A stretch of 53,747 nucleotides of DNA, taken from positions 1 to 53,747 of the forward strand of contig NZ_JAKLLH010000022.1 of assembly GCF_023150235.1 (NCBI RefSeq), written 5' to 3'. The translations under genes were made by a program, and so were the position numbers. The notes beneath the pieces were generated by a model. That model had not been told where the DNA came from, made no database searches, and saw only the letters and a list, made by a program, of their open reading frames with translations. Below, piece by piece: positions 34,297 through 42,005 of this stretch. Numbering within the stretch: position 1 is the stretch's first letter; every line of letters begins with the position of its first letter. Origin of the DNA: Azonexus sp. GTDB taxonomy: Bacteria > Pseudomonadota > Gammaproteobacteria > Burkholderiales > Rhodocyclaceae.

Positions 34297-34523
34297 CGTC
34301 GATCCTGCAGCGCCGGCTTGCCGGGATTGCCCCGTGCCGCATTGATCGTGGCGCTCAATCACTGACACCCCTATACCCAAAGGCTTCCTAAAAGCCAAAA
34401 GGTTGGGGAAGGGACAAAGGAAGGGCGCCAAGGGGAAAGGCCCTATCCTGAAAAGGCCAAAAGCCTCCCCCGACCGGCCCGTCATCCGAATTCCGCCATG
34501 CTTTCGCTGTTCCACCGCAAACG
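34276..34523. repeat. traI leader, copy B (imperfect direct repeat with 31569-31800)
   Basis: The same blocks as in copy A occur in the same order (CTGGGCCAGG, GCCGCATTGATCGTGGCGCT, CAAGGGGAAAGGCCCTA) and lead to ATGCTTTCGCTGTTCCACCGC. A short GGCTT/AAGCC hairpin is visible in the middle. The copy starts inside the last codons of abiEii. Confidence 0.82.
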
Positions 34524-34545
34524 CCGGCGCCTCAAATTCGCCGAT
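34498..34545 (+). pseudogene. second traI 5' remnant
   Basis: ATG at 34498 begins MLSLFHRKRRR, the same opening as traI copy A, but the likeness ends after about 15 codons. The frame then runs antisense through the end of the integrase gene. This is a stub left by deletion of a second traI against the integrase 3' end. Confidence 0.75.
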
Positions 34546-34569
34546 CTTCTCAATTCGGTGTATCAACTT

Positions 34570-35877
34570 TCAATCGCCGGCCTGTATCAATTTACTTCCG
34601 CTGGTGACAACGGTCAGCGGCATGCTCGCCACCTCGAGCATATTCTGTTCGAACAGATCAAGGCGGTCCGCCCAGTCCTGCATCATGCGCCGTCGCTGTT
34701 CCACGTACTCGGCGTGGTTGTAGGTCGCGCTGACCTTGTTGGGATCGACGTGGGATAGTTGCGCGTCGATCCATACCTTGGGATAGCCGATCTCGTTGAG
34801 TGCGGTGGACATGGTGGCGCGCATGCCATGCCCGGTCAGCAGATCGCGATAGCCCATGCGTTTGAGCGCGTTGTTGAGCGTGTTCTCGCTGATGCGCTTC
34901 TTCATTTCACTGTCGTGGCGCAGTAGGTAGCGCTGAGCCGGTTTGAACTCTTCCAGCAAGTACCGGACGATCTCCATCGCCTGCACCGACAGCGGCACGA
35001 TGTAAGGTGGGATGTCCCGGGGCAATTGCCGCTTCTTGCGCATGTCCAGTTGAAGTTGCTTCACGACCTCGGGAGGAATCACCCACACCCCCTGATCAAG
35101 ATCGAACTGATCCGGTGTCGCCTGGCGCAATTCACCCGTGCGAACTCCCGTCAGCAGCAACAACCTCAGGCCGAGTTGTGTCTGCAGGCGACCACGGTAC
35201 TTGCGCAGGCGCTGCATGAGTTTGGCCAGATCACCCATGCGCAGGAACGGGTTGTGATTGACGGGCGGCAAGGGCAGAGCCACCACATCGAGATCGGAGG
35301 CCGGGTTCTGCTCCAGGCCAGGGACCACTACGAGGGCGTAACGGAACAACTGGTTGAACCAGGTGCGGACCTTTTCCGCCACCGACAGCGCCTTGCGCCG
35401 CTCGATTCGGGCAATCACTTCCAGCAAATCGGGCCGCTTGATCTCATAGATCGTACGTTTGCCCAAGAAGGGCAATACGTCCTTGGCAAAGACCCGGGGA
35501 AGTATCGATAGGGTGGTCTGGCGCCCCTTCTTGAGGCTGAGTTCGCGATGAGCCAACCACTTTCGGTAAATCACCTCGAAGGTGTTCTCGCCGGCAAGCT
35601 TGACCACAGCCCGTTTCTGCTTGCGATGCGTATGGGGGTTGACGCCCTTGGCGAGCAGGGCCCGGGCTTCATCGCGCAAACCCCGCGCCTCGCGAAGGGA
35701 AACCTCCGGATAGGTCCCCAGGGACATGCGCTTCTGCCGATCAAGCCAGTAGTAGCGGAAATGCCAGGCTCGGCCACCGCTGGCGCTGACCGCCAACGAG
35801 AGCCCATCGATATCGGGAAGTGTGTAGGCCTTGCCGGTAGCCTTGGCTTGCCGGATAGCCAGATCTGAGAGTGCCAT
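34570..35877 (-). CDS. int: P4-family tyrosine recombinase integrase
   Basis: 435 residues. The N-terminal arm-binding DUF4102-like domain (LSDLAIRQAKATGKAYTLPD) is followed by a SAM-like core-binding domain and a catalytic domain with the tyrosine-recombinase residues: Arg in LTGVRTGEL, His-x-x-Arg in HGMRA, His in LSH and Tyr in TYNHAEY. It is complete. Such integrases put ICEclc-like elements into tRNA-Gly genes. The start at 35877 has CAGGAG 7 nt upstream. Direct repeats in its promoter region (35967-35990) may be arm sites. Confidence 0.93.
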   Translation of the reverse strand: MALSDLAIRQAKATGKAYTLPDIDGLSLAVSASGGRAWHFRYYWLDRQKRMSLGTYPEVSLREARGLRDEARALLAKGVNPHTHRKQKRAVVKLAGENTFEVIYRKWLAHRELSLKKGRQTTLSILPRVFAKDVLPFLGKRTIYEIKRPDLLEVIARIERRKALSVAEKVRTWFNQLFRYALVVVPGLEQNPASDLDVVALPLPPVNHNPFLRMGDLAKLMQRLRKYRGRLQTQLGLRLLLLTGVRTGELRQATPDQFDLDQGVWVIPPEVVKQLQLDMRKKRQLPRDIPPYIVPLSVQAMEIVRYLLEEFKPAQRYLLRHDSEMKKRISENTLNNALKRMGYRDLLTGHGMRATMSTALNEIGYPKVWIDAQLSHVDPNKVSATYNHAEYVEQRRRMMQDWADRLDLFEQNMLEVASMPLTVVTSGSKLIQAGD

Positions 35878-35966
35878 GCGCCAGCTCCTGAACATGGGTC
35901 AGGAGCCAGATGTTCGTTTCGCAGGCCGCAGCCATCCAGCAACAATCCGCTATCAGCCGCATCCGC

Positions 35967-35990
35967 AATTGTGGACTTAATTGTGGACTT
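35967..35990. repeat. tandem 12-bp repeat between int and tRNA-Gly
   Basis: AATTGTGGACTT occurs twice head to tail, 90 bp upstream of int and about 127 bp from the tRNA 3' end. Small direct repeats beside att are typical arm-type integrase sites. No gene lies between 35878 and 36116. Confidence 0.5.
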
Positions 35991-36116
35991 AAAATGACTT
36001 GCTGCCGGTGGATTTCAGTGGACGCCACTGGACTGTCACGTCACCAAAAATCGATTATCGATCAATGGCTTGCAGAACAACCTAGACTTTCACGGAACAC
36101 CGCGGAATGTGGGTGG

Positions 36117-36190
36117 TGGAGCGGGCGATGGGAATCGAACCCACGGCTCTAGCTTGGGAAGCTAGGGTATTACCATTATACGACGCCCGC
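36117..36190 (-). tRNA. tRNA-Gly (CCC), ICE attachment site
   Basis: A complete cloverleaf on the minus strand: acceptor GCGGGCG/CGCCCGC, anticodon stem CTAGC/GCTAG with loop TTCCCAA (anticodon CCC), T-loop TTCGATT and encoded CCA. Its 3' end faces the integrase, so the element kept the tRNA intact on integration. tRNA-Gly genes are the known targets of ICEclc-type integrases. Confidence 0.95.
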
Positions 36191-36211
36191 CTCATGGCGT
36201 TTGAGGCGCAC

Positions 36212-36240
36212 ATTCTATGCACAAAACGCTCTTCAGGCAA
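36212..36240 (-). promoter_or_regulatory. promoter of tRNA-Gly
   Basis: Minus strand TTGCCT (36235-36240), a 17-bp spacer and TAGAAT (36212-36217), about 21 nt before the tRNA 5' end. Confidence 0.6.
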
Positions 36241-36259
36241 GTTGCAGCCTTGATAAACC

Positions 36260-36880
36260 CTATTCCTCGTGCAACCAGTCGAGGATCGGTTGCCATTGCT
36301 CGACGTCCCGACGGTGGCGTGCCCGTGGCGGGTCGAAGACCGTAGCGCCCGCCGCGGCGACGTTGACATAAGTTTGCGTGTTGCGAAGGTAAGCGACGAT
36401 GGGGATATCGAAATGCTGCAGAAATTCTTCGAGCATTGCCGCAGCGCGGGTTCGCGGGTCGACGCGCATGGCGACGATCCCGACCGACTGGCGGCGAGCG
36501 CGTATTTCGCTGCGAATCGAGTTCAGGAAGTCTTCGGTGGCGGCCATGTCGAACACGGAAGGCACCAGCGGTATCAGTACCTTGTCCGCGGCACGCAGAT
36601 AGTCGTTCAGCTTGTATCCTTGCAGGCCGGCAGGTGCGTCGACAATGACCCAGTCGGGCTCCTTGGGCAGGCTGGCAACGAGTTGGCTACCGGCGTAGTA
36701 ACCGGAGATCGGCGGTAGTTCGGGGTTACGGAATGCCATCCAGCGCAAGGACGACTGCTGACGGTCCAGGTCGCAAACCGTCACCGCCAGGCCCTTGCCG
36801 GCAAAATACCCGGACAGATTGGTTGCCAGCGTTGTCTTTCCCGCCCCGCCCTTGGGGTTTGCCACCAGTACCGAACGCAT
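36260..36880 (-). CDS. ParA-family ATPase
   Basis: 206 residues with the deviant Walker A KGGAGKTTLATN (10-21) and the Walker A' aspartate region (TVCDLDRQQSS). This is a minimal MinD/ParA-type ATPase without an N-terminal HTH and without a ParB partner nearby, so it more likely positions a protein complex or is an orphan partition-like protein than segregates DNA. Its start has GGAG about 6 nt upstream. It lies just outside the ICE, divergent from the IclR regulator. Confidence 0.85.
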   Translation of the reverse strand: MRSVLVANPKGGAGKTTLATNLSGYFAGKGLAVTVCDLDRQQSSLRWMAFRNPELPPISGYYAGSQLVASLPKEPDWVIVDAPAGLQGYKLNDYLRAADKVLIPLVPSVFDMAATEDFLNSIRSEIRARRQSVGIVAMRVDPRTRAAAMLEEFLQHFDIPIVAYLRNTQTYVNVAAAGATVFDPPRARHRRDVEQWQPILDWLHEE

Positions 36881-36929
36881 TTTTTCTCCAGCTCTCGTTA
36901 AGATTTACAGTCGACGATTATATTCCGAC

Positions 36930-36978
36930 AGGCGTCAGACGAATAAAATGACGCCTAGTTCACGGGTACGATACCCGT
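36930..36978. promoter_or_regulatory. two dyads between parA-like and iclR-like genes
   Basis: AGGCGTCA/TGACGCCT with 11 bp between (36930-36956), and ACGGGTA/TACCCGT around CGA (36962-36978). The second lies 40 bp before the regulator start. They are likely operators, perhaps for the adjacent IclR-type protein. Confidence 0.5.
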
Positions 36979-37017
36979 TCATCCACTCCAATAGCTGTAG
37001 ATACAAAGGCACAGAAC

Positions 37018-37836
37018 ATGGTCACCAAGGTTGCAGGCGATAGACAAGGGATTCAGTCCATCGAGGTTGGTTTTCGATTATTGAAGGTGATGTCGGCGGC
37101 CAACCGCCCGATGATGTTGCGCGATATCGCCAAGGGTGCCGGAATGCCGGCGGCCAAGGCGCATCGCTACATGGTCAGTTTCATGCGTACCGGACTGGTT
37201 GAGCAGGATGCCGCCAGCGGTCGTTACGACCTGGGGGCTTACGCGCTGGAGCTTGGGCTGTCCGGGTTGGGAAGGCTCGACCCCGTACGCCTCGCCGGCC
37301 CGATTCTGGACAATCTGTGCGAGGAAATCCAGGAGACGGTGGCGCTTGCTGTCTGGGGAAGTTATGGCGCGACCATCGTACGCATCGTGGATGCCGGCGG
37401 GCCGGTAACCATCACACTCCGCCCCGGAACCGTGCTGCCCCTGAGCAAATCCGCTACAGGACGGGCGTTTGCCGCTTTTCACCGTTCGCCGTCGATGAAA
37501 CAGAAGCTGGAGGAGGAAATCAACGCAAGCGCCCAGCAGAGCAAGACTGCGAGCACCACGGTCCGCCGGCAGATGGAAAAAATCCTGGATGAGATTCGCC
37601 AGCATGGCATCTCGCGGGCAACCGGTAGCCTGACTCCCGGCATCAACGGTTTCAGCGCGCCGGTTTACGACCATAGCGGCAGCATGGTGGCTGCCATTAC
37701 ATCCCTGGGGGCTATCGGCGAATTCGATGTGGAGTGGGACAGCCAAGTGGCAAAGACCATGCTGTCGGCAGCGAACGAGTTGTCGCTGCGCCTCGGCAAG
37801 GCAGCCGAGGAAGACTCGTCGCGGACGAGTCGCTAA
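37018..37836 (+). CDS. IclR-family transcriptional regulator
   Basis: 272 residues. An N-terminal winged helix (about 12-75, with RDIAKGAGMPAAKAHRYMVSF in parts) is followed by the IclR effector-binding domain (about 85-255, with LPLSKSATGRAFAA). The effector is not deducible; members usually control catabolism of aromatics or organic acids. No catabolic operon is adjacent. It is divergent from the ParA-like gene, with two dyads between, and its 3' end abuts the tRNA-Thr gene on the other strand. Confidence 0.9.
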   Translation: MVTKVAGDRQGIQSIEVGFRLLKVMSAANRPMMLRDIAKGAGMPAAKAHRYMVSFMRTGLVEQDAASGRYDLGAYALELGLSGLGRLDPVRLAGPILDNLCEEIQETVALAVWGSYGATIVRIVDAGGPVTITLRPGTVLPLSKSATGRAFAAFHRSPSMKQKLEEEINASAQQSKTASTTVRRQMEKILDEIRQHGISRATGSLTPGINGFSAPVYDHSGSMVAAITSLGAIGEFDVEWDSQVAKTMLSAANELSLRLGKAAEEDSSRTSR

Positions 37837-37837
37837 C

Positions 37838-37911
37838 TGGTGCCCCCGCGCGGAATCGAACCACGACCTGATGCTTACAAGGCAACTGCACGACCTTCAT
37901 GCTACGGGGGC
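37838..37911 (-). tRNA. tRNA-Thr (TGT), atypical
   Basis: Minus strand: acceptor GCCCCCG/CGGGGGC, anticodon stem GTTGC/GCATC with one T-T mismatch, loop CTTGTAA (anticodon TGT), T-arm CGTGG-TTCGATT-CCGCG and encoded ACCA. The D-arm (GCATGAAGGTCGTGC) has GG but no A at position 14, and the whole is 74 nt with CCA. A perfect -10 box (37930-37935) is upstream. It looks expressed but is not a standard housekeeping tRNA-Thr sequence. Confidence 0.75.
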
Positions 37912-37929
37912 CCGCAGCGCTGGGGGCGC

Positions 37930-37935
37930 ATTATA
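37930..37935 (-). promoter_or_regulatory. -10 box of tRNA-Thr
   Basis: A perfect TATAAT on the minus strand, 19 nt from the tRNA 5' end. It overlaps the 5' untranslated region of the divergent diguanylate cyclase gene. The -35 region is weak. Confidence 0.55.
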
Positions 37936-37958
37936 GCCCGTTCAGAGGAAAAATCGAG

Positions 37959-39782
37959 ATGACGACCAACAAAAATCCATTCGAAGTCGCCCGTGAAACG
38001 CTACGCCTGCTGGCTGCACGGCGAATCGCCCCAACACCGGACCACTATCAGACCCTGTACAACGAGATTGCCGGCGTCAAATCCGGCGAAGCCGCAACAC
38101 CGACCGGCAACAACAATGGCAACGCTTTTCCTGAAAAGCAGCTTCGTGCGCTTGCCGCCGCCTTGCCCAAGGAGGCTCCCGACCAATTGCGACTTGCCAG
38201 GCAACTGGAAGAGGCGCTTCGGGATGGCAACTGGGAAGATTACAAAAAACACCTGACTTCCTTTGTCGAGGATCTAACCGGTATTCAGCGCCTGGCCTGG
38301 GGCGAGTTGATATCCGACCTGCTGCGTCAGTGGGGAGCTCGCCACACCGGCCTGACCACGGCCCGCAAGCGGGAATCGCTGGAGCACGTACTGACTTCCA
38401 GCAGCGCCAATCCCGAAAATCTCTACAACCGGTTGCAGGCCCTGCTCCGCTCCTGGGGACAAGGACGAGAACTGGAGCCCGTCGAGGGCAATTCTCTCGA
38501 CAACAGCGATGCCAACGATACAGACACCAGCAACCGGGATGAAGGAAACGAAGCACCACTGGCGGGTAATAACCCGCATCGCTTGTTGAGCGAACTACGG
38601 GAGCTGTTTGCCTTTACGCTGGAAACAGCCGTTGCCACGCAGTTGAACGAAGACCCGCGCCTCCGCGACGATGCTCACCGCCTGGCCAACGACATCCGCA
38701 AGGCACGCGCCCCGGAAGAGCTGGAAATTTTCCTCACCCGCCTGAAGCGTTTCGTCTTCAAGCTGGAGTTGCTTGCCGAAGACCATGCCGAATTGCGGGC
38801 CAGCCTGCTCGGCCTGCTCCGCCTGCTGGTGGAAAATATCGACCAATTGGTCATCGACGACCACTGGCTGCAGGGCCAGATCGCCGTAGTGCGCGAAATC
38901 ATCGACAAGCCCTTGTCGCAACGCGCCATCGACGATGCGGAACGCCGCCTGAAGGAAGTGCTCTTCAAGCAAAGCCAGCTCAAGGCTGGCCTCAACGAGG
39001 CCAAGGAAGCAATCAAGAACATGCTGGCAGGTTTTGTCGACCACCTCGCCGACTTCGCGGAAGCAACATCCGACTACCACGACAAGATCAGCGCCTGCGC
39101 CGACAAGATCAGCGCCGCCAACGATATCAGCCAACTGGAATCGGTCATTGCCGACGTGATGCACGAAACCCGCAGCATCCAGCTGAATGCCCAGAAATCC
39201 CGCGATGAATTGCGTCTGACCCAGCAGCAGGTACGCGAATCCGAACAGCGCATACGCGAACTCGAGCAGGAGTTGGAGGAAACCAGTGTACTGGTCAGAC
39301 ACGACCAACTGACCGGCGTGCTCAACCGCCGTGGTCTGGAAGACATGTTTTCCAAGGAAGCCGCGCGTGCCGACCGGCACGAAACAACGCTGTGCATCGG
39401 TCTGCTCGACATCGACAATTTCAAGAAGCTCAACGACTCGATGGGGCACGATGCGGGCGACAAGGCCCTGGTTCACCTGGCACGGGTATGCCGTGAGTCG
39501 CTGCGACCGCAGGACAGCGTCTCCCGCTACGGCGGGGAGGAATTCGTGATTCTCCTGCCGGAAACCCTGCTTGCCGATGCCGAGCAGACCCTGGCTCGCC
39601 TGCAGCGGGATCTGACCAAACGCTTCTTCATGCACGACAACGAAAAGGTGTTGATCACTTTCAGCGCCGGCGTCGCGCAACGACGTGACGACGACACGCT
39701 GGCCACGGTCCTCAAGCGAGCCGACGAAGCGATGTATACGGCCAAGCAGAGCGGCAAGAACCGCGTCATCAGCGCCCCATGA
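37959..39782 (+). CDS. diguanylate cyclase with coiled-coil N-terminal region
   Basis: 607 residues. A soluble helical N-terminal region of about 440 residues with acidic linkers (around 185-220) and long coiled coils precedes a C-terminal GGDEF domain. The active-site motif is GGEEF (525-529), and an RPQD inhibitory site lies five residues before it, so the enzyme is probably active with product feedback. No membrane segment is seen. The N-terminus (ARETLRLLAARRIAPTPDHYQTLYNEI, in parts) is shared by related cytosolic cyclases; its signal is unknown. Confidence 0.9.
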   Translation: MTTNKNPFEVARETLRLLAARRIAPTPDHYQTLYNEIAGVKSGEAATPTGNNNGNAFPEKQLRALAAALPKEAPDQLRLARQLEEALRDGNWEDYKKHLTSFVEDLTGIQRLAWGELISDLLRQWGARHTGLTTARKRESLEHVLTSSSANPENLYNRLQALLRSWGQGRELEPVEGNSLDNSDANDTDTSNRDEGNEAPLAGNNPHRLLSELRELFAFTLETAVATQLNEDPRLRDDAHRLANDIRKARAPEELEIFLTRLKRFVFKLELLAEDHAELRASLLGLLRLLVENIDQLVIDDHWLQGQIAVVREIIDKPLSQRAIDDAERRLKEVLFKQSQLKAGLNEAKEAIKNMLAGFVDHLADFAEATSDYHDKISACADKISAANDISQLESVIADVMHETRSIQLNAQKSRDELRLTQQQVRESEQRIRELEQELEETSVLVRHDQLTGVLNRRGLEDMFSKEAARADRHETTLCIGLLDIDNFKKLNDSMGHDAGDKALVHLARVCRESLRPQDSVSRYGGEEFVILLPETLLADAEQTLARLQRDLTKRFFMHDNEKVLITFSAGVAQRRDDDTLATVLKRADEAMYTAKQSGKNRVISAP

Positions 39783-39931
39783 AAGAAACAGGCGCCGAAT
39801 TGCTCAGGCAAGCCCGGCGCCCGCTTTCCGCCACCGCACAGTGCGATGCAAGCCACTTCTTCCCACGATCCGGGCATGAACCATGCAGCCTCGATCACGG
39901 CACCGACCGCGCAAACCTGCCGATAAACCGG

Positions 39932-39937
39932 TACAAT
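39932..39937 (+). promoter_or_regulatory. -10 box of tRNA-Arg
   Basis: TACAAT, 28 nt before the tRNA 5' end, followed by GCGC as in the tRNA-Thr promoter. The -35 hexamer is weak. Confidence 0.4.
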
Positions 39938-39965
39938 GCGCGCCGTCGGCGTTTCGCCCGACCGT

Positions 39966-40040
39966 GCCTCCATAGTTAAATGGATATAACACGCCCCTCC
40001 TAAGGGCGAATTGGTGGTTCGATTCCACCTGGGGGCGCCA
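39966..40040 (+). tRNA. tRNA-Arg (CCT)
   Basis: Acceptor GCCTCCA/TGGGGGC, anticodon stem CGCCC/GGGCG with loop CTCCTAA (anticodon CCT), T-arm GGTGG-TTCGATT-CCACC, discriminator G and encoded CCA. It reads AGG codons. The tRNA ends 19 nt before the start codon of the next gene, which may share its transcript. Confidence 0.94.
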
Positions 40041-40059
40041 GCCATTGGACAGTGAAGCC

Positions 40060-40830
40060 ATGCCGCGCCCGCAAACCACCCGCCACGCCATCGATATCAG
40101 CGAAGCCGACGGCGTTCGCTACCTTCACTTCGGCTCCGGCTGGATACAAGGTGCAATGCGGATTGCACGCCCATGGTCGCTGGAACTGCCCTATACCCGC
40201 GACATGATGTTCGGCCTGCTGCTAACCGCCCCCTCCGACTGGCCGCGCAGCATTCTGCAAATCGGGCTGGGCGCCGCATCCCTCACCCGTTTCATTTACC
40301 GCCACCTTCCGGCAGCACGGCAGACGGTGGTCGAGATCAATCCTTCGGTGGAAGTCGTCGCCAGCCAGTATTTCAAGCTACCGCAAGACCCCTTGCGGCT
40401 GCGGATCGAACATGGCTGCGGCGCCGATTACCTGCTGGCCGGGGAAGCGGGGCACGATCTGATCCTGGTGGATGGTTTCGATCCTGCCGGGCGCATGGGC
40501 GCTCTTGGCACCCTGCCTTTCCTGCAGGCGGTGCGAGCCCGTTTGCGCAACGACGGATACCTGGCCATCAATCTGCTCGGACGCGACAGGCATTTCGCCA
40601 AGTTGCTCGCCTTGCTCAAAGAAGCCTTCGAGCAAAATCTCCTGATCCTTCCCAGCTGCGATAGCGGCAACGTGGTGGTTCTTGCCCGCCATCCCGAAAG
40701 CGCCGTTCCCCATGCTTTTGCAGTGCTTGAACAACGTGCCGCCGAACTTCGGCAGCAAACCCGCCTCGACCTGCGCCCGACGCTGAAGGCGCTGAAAATG
40801 GCCTGCAAAAACGAGGAACTGGTTTTCTGA
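40060..40830 (+). CDS. spermidine synthase-like protein (class I SAM-dependent fold)
   Basis: 256 residues with a spermidine-synthase-type Rossmann domain: ILQIGLGAASLTRF (SAM-binding glycine loop), VEINPSVEVVA (acidic ribose-binding loop) and DLILVDGFDPAGR. The usual substrate motif GGGDG is here GLGAA, and the N-terminal tetramerisation domain is short, so it may be a methyltransferase-like relative rather than a true polyamine synthase. The start at 40060 follows tRNA-Arg by 19 nt; a TTG at 40045 is in frame. Downstream genes are separate. Confidence 0.75.
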   Translation: MPRPQTTRHAIDISEADGVRYLHFGSGWIQGAMRIARPWSLELPYTRDMMFGLLLTAPSDWPRSILQIGLGAASLTRFIYRHLPAARQTVVEINPSVEVVASQYFKLPQDPLRLRIEHGCGADYLLAGEAGHDLILVDGFDPAGRMGALGTLPFLQAVRARLRNDGYLAINLLGRDRHFAKLLALLKEAFEQNLLILPSCDSGNVVVLARHPESAVPHAFAVLEQRAAELRQQTRLDLRPTLKALKMACKNEELVF

Positions 40831-40970
40831 GCGACGGAACCTCGGCATTGACGCCTTGTCCGATTCGGCTGCATGGGCTAGAAAGCAGATAGGCGCCACC
40901 GGTTTTCCCAGCCGTGCGTGCGATCTCTCAAAACACGCAGCCGGGCCTCATTCGTGAAGGAGTTTTTCCG

Positions 40971-41246
40971 ATGTTATCGATTCAGGACGTACTTGATTAT
41001 TGCGACCTCGATCGCGGCGAAATCGAGGCCATTGCCGAGCATGAGCACATTCCACTGACCATCGCCGCCGAGATGGGCGAGTCGCTGCTCGGCACCCCCG
41101 AGGGGGTCTGCCGCGTGCATGCGATGATCATCGAGAACATGCAGCACGCCCTCGATACCGGCCAGTACGGGCGCGCTCAGGAGCTGGTCGGCATCTATGA
41201 GCACCTGCAGCGCTGTCATCCGCTGCCCAAACCCCGCGCCTCCTGA
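40971..41246 (+). CDS. small conserved hypothetical protein
   Basis: 91 residues, helical and acidic, beginning MLSIQDVLDYCDLDRGEIEAIAEHE. A strong AAGGAG lies 9 nt upstream. I recognise no catalytic motif; the shape is of a small regulatory or adaptor protein. It is convergent with narL. Confidence 0.7.
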   Translation: MLSIQDVLDYCDLDRGEIEAIAEHEHIPLTIAAEMGESLLGTPEGVCRVHAMIIENMQHALDTGQYGRAQELVGIYEHLQRCHPLPKPRAS

Positions 41247-41297
41247 CTTCGGGCCGGGGCCGGGGCCGGCGACGCCGGGCCACCTCCCTCTTGCTTG

Positions 41298-41972
41298 CTA
41301 CCCGGCGGAGTTGCTGCGCGCCGGGCCGTAGCCGTGTTCGACGGCATAAAGGGCCACCTGTACGCGGCTGGTCATGTTCAGTTTCTTGAAAATGTTCTGC
41401 ACGTGGATTTTTACCGTGCTTTCGGCAAGGTCCAGTCGTCGGGCGATTTCTTTGTTGCTTTCGCCTTGGGCCAGGCTGGCCAGGATGTCGCGCTCGCGCG
41501 GCGAGAAGCGCTCACGGTCGGCAGGCTGGTTTTCCTGACGCGGCTGGTTGCGAACACCGGCGATCAGCTTTGCCGTCATCTGCTGTGACACCACCGACTC
41601 ACCGGAGGCCACCCGGCGCACACCGTCGATCAACATCTCGGTTTCGATGTTCTTGAGGAGATAGCCGCAGGCCCCCGAGCGCAGGGCATCCATCAAGTCC
41701 TGGGCATCTTCCGAGACGGTCAGCATCAATACGCGCACTTCCGGGATTTCTTCGGTAATGACCTTGAGTGCCTCCAGACCGGAAACACCGGGCATGTGCA
41801 GATCGAGCAGGACCACATCGGGCTTCAGCGAGCGAGCGCGCTTGATGCCCTCAAGCCCGTCACCGGCCTCGCCAACCACCTCGAATTCCTCGCTGCGCTG
41901 CAACAAGAACCTGATTCCACTGCGGAAAAGGGTGTGATCATCGACCAGCAGCACCCGTATTTTGTCGCTCAT
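41298..41972 (-). CDS. narL: nitrate/nitrite response regulator NarL
   Basis: 224 residues. The receiver domain has the acidic pair DD (11-12), the phosphoacceptor Asp57 in LLDLHMPG and Lys107-region YLLKN. A LuxR/GerE-type HTH follows (about 155-215; SNKEIARRLDLAESTVKIHVQ in parts). Same-strand placement 33 nt after narX makes a two-component pair. In E. coli NarL controls nitrate-regulated respiratory genes; here it probably controls the reductase operon just upstream. Confidence 0.9.
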   Translation of the reverse strand: MSDKIRVLLVDDHTLFRSGIRFLLQRSEEFEVVGEAGDGLEGIKRARSLKPDVVLLDLHMPGVSGLEALKVITEEIPEVRVLMLTVSEDAQDLMDALRSGACGYLLKNIETEMLIDGVRRVASGESVVSQQMTAKLIAGVRNQPRQENQPADRERFSPRERDILASLAQGESNKEIARRLDLAESTVKIHVQNIFKKLNMTSRVQVALYAVEHGYGPARSNSAG

Positions 41973-42005
41973 CTCCTACAGACTCCCGAAGTTTAGCGTT
42001 TGCGA

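Larger units (their letters stand above)
11201..36140. mobile_element. remnant of an ICEclc/PFGI-1-type integrative and conjugative element
   Basis: The right boundary is the 3' end of tRNA-Gly(CCC), with a P4-family integrase beside it reading away from the tRNA, the standard layout for ICEclc-like elements. The interior holds a full collinear run of MPF-G mating-pore genes from the RAQPRD protein to TraG and DUF3742. Missing from the expected set are the type IV coupling protein and its neighbours (left of 13.1 kb), most of traI, and partition and replication genes. No copy of the tRNA 3' end is found near 11.2 kb, so the left boundary is only placed between the lipoprotein gene and hipA and is approximate. 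Confidence 0.8.

Noticed and set aside
34570-34758. Open frame continuing from the second traI start across the integrase 3' end
   Set aside because: It is antisense to the conserved C-terminus of int; only the first 15 or so codons resemble traI.
40060-40830. Assigning speE with polyamine synthesis
   Set aside because: The glycine loop and short N-terminus differ from true spermidine synthases and no speD is adjacent, so only a family-level call is made.
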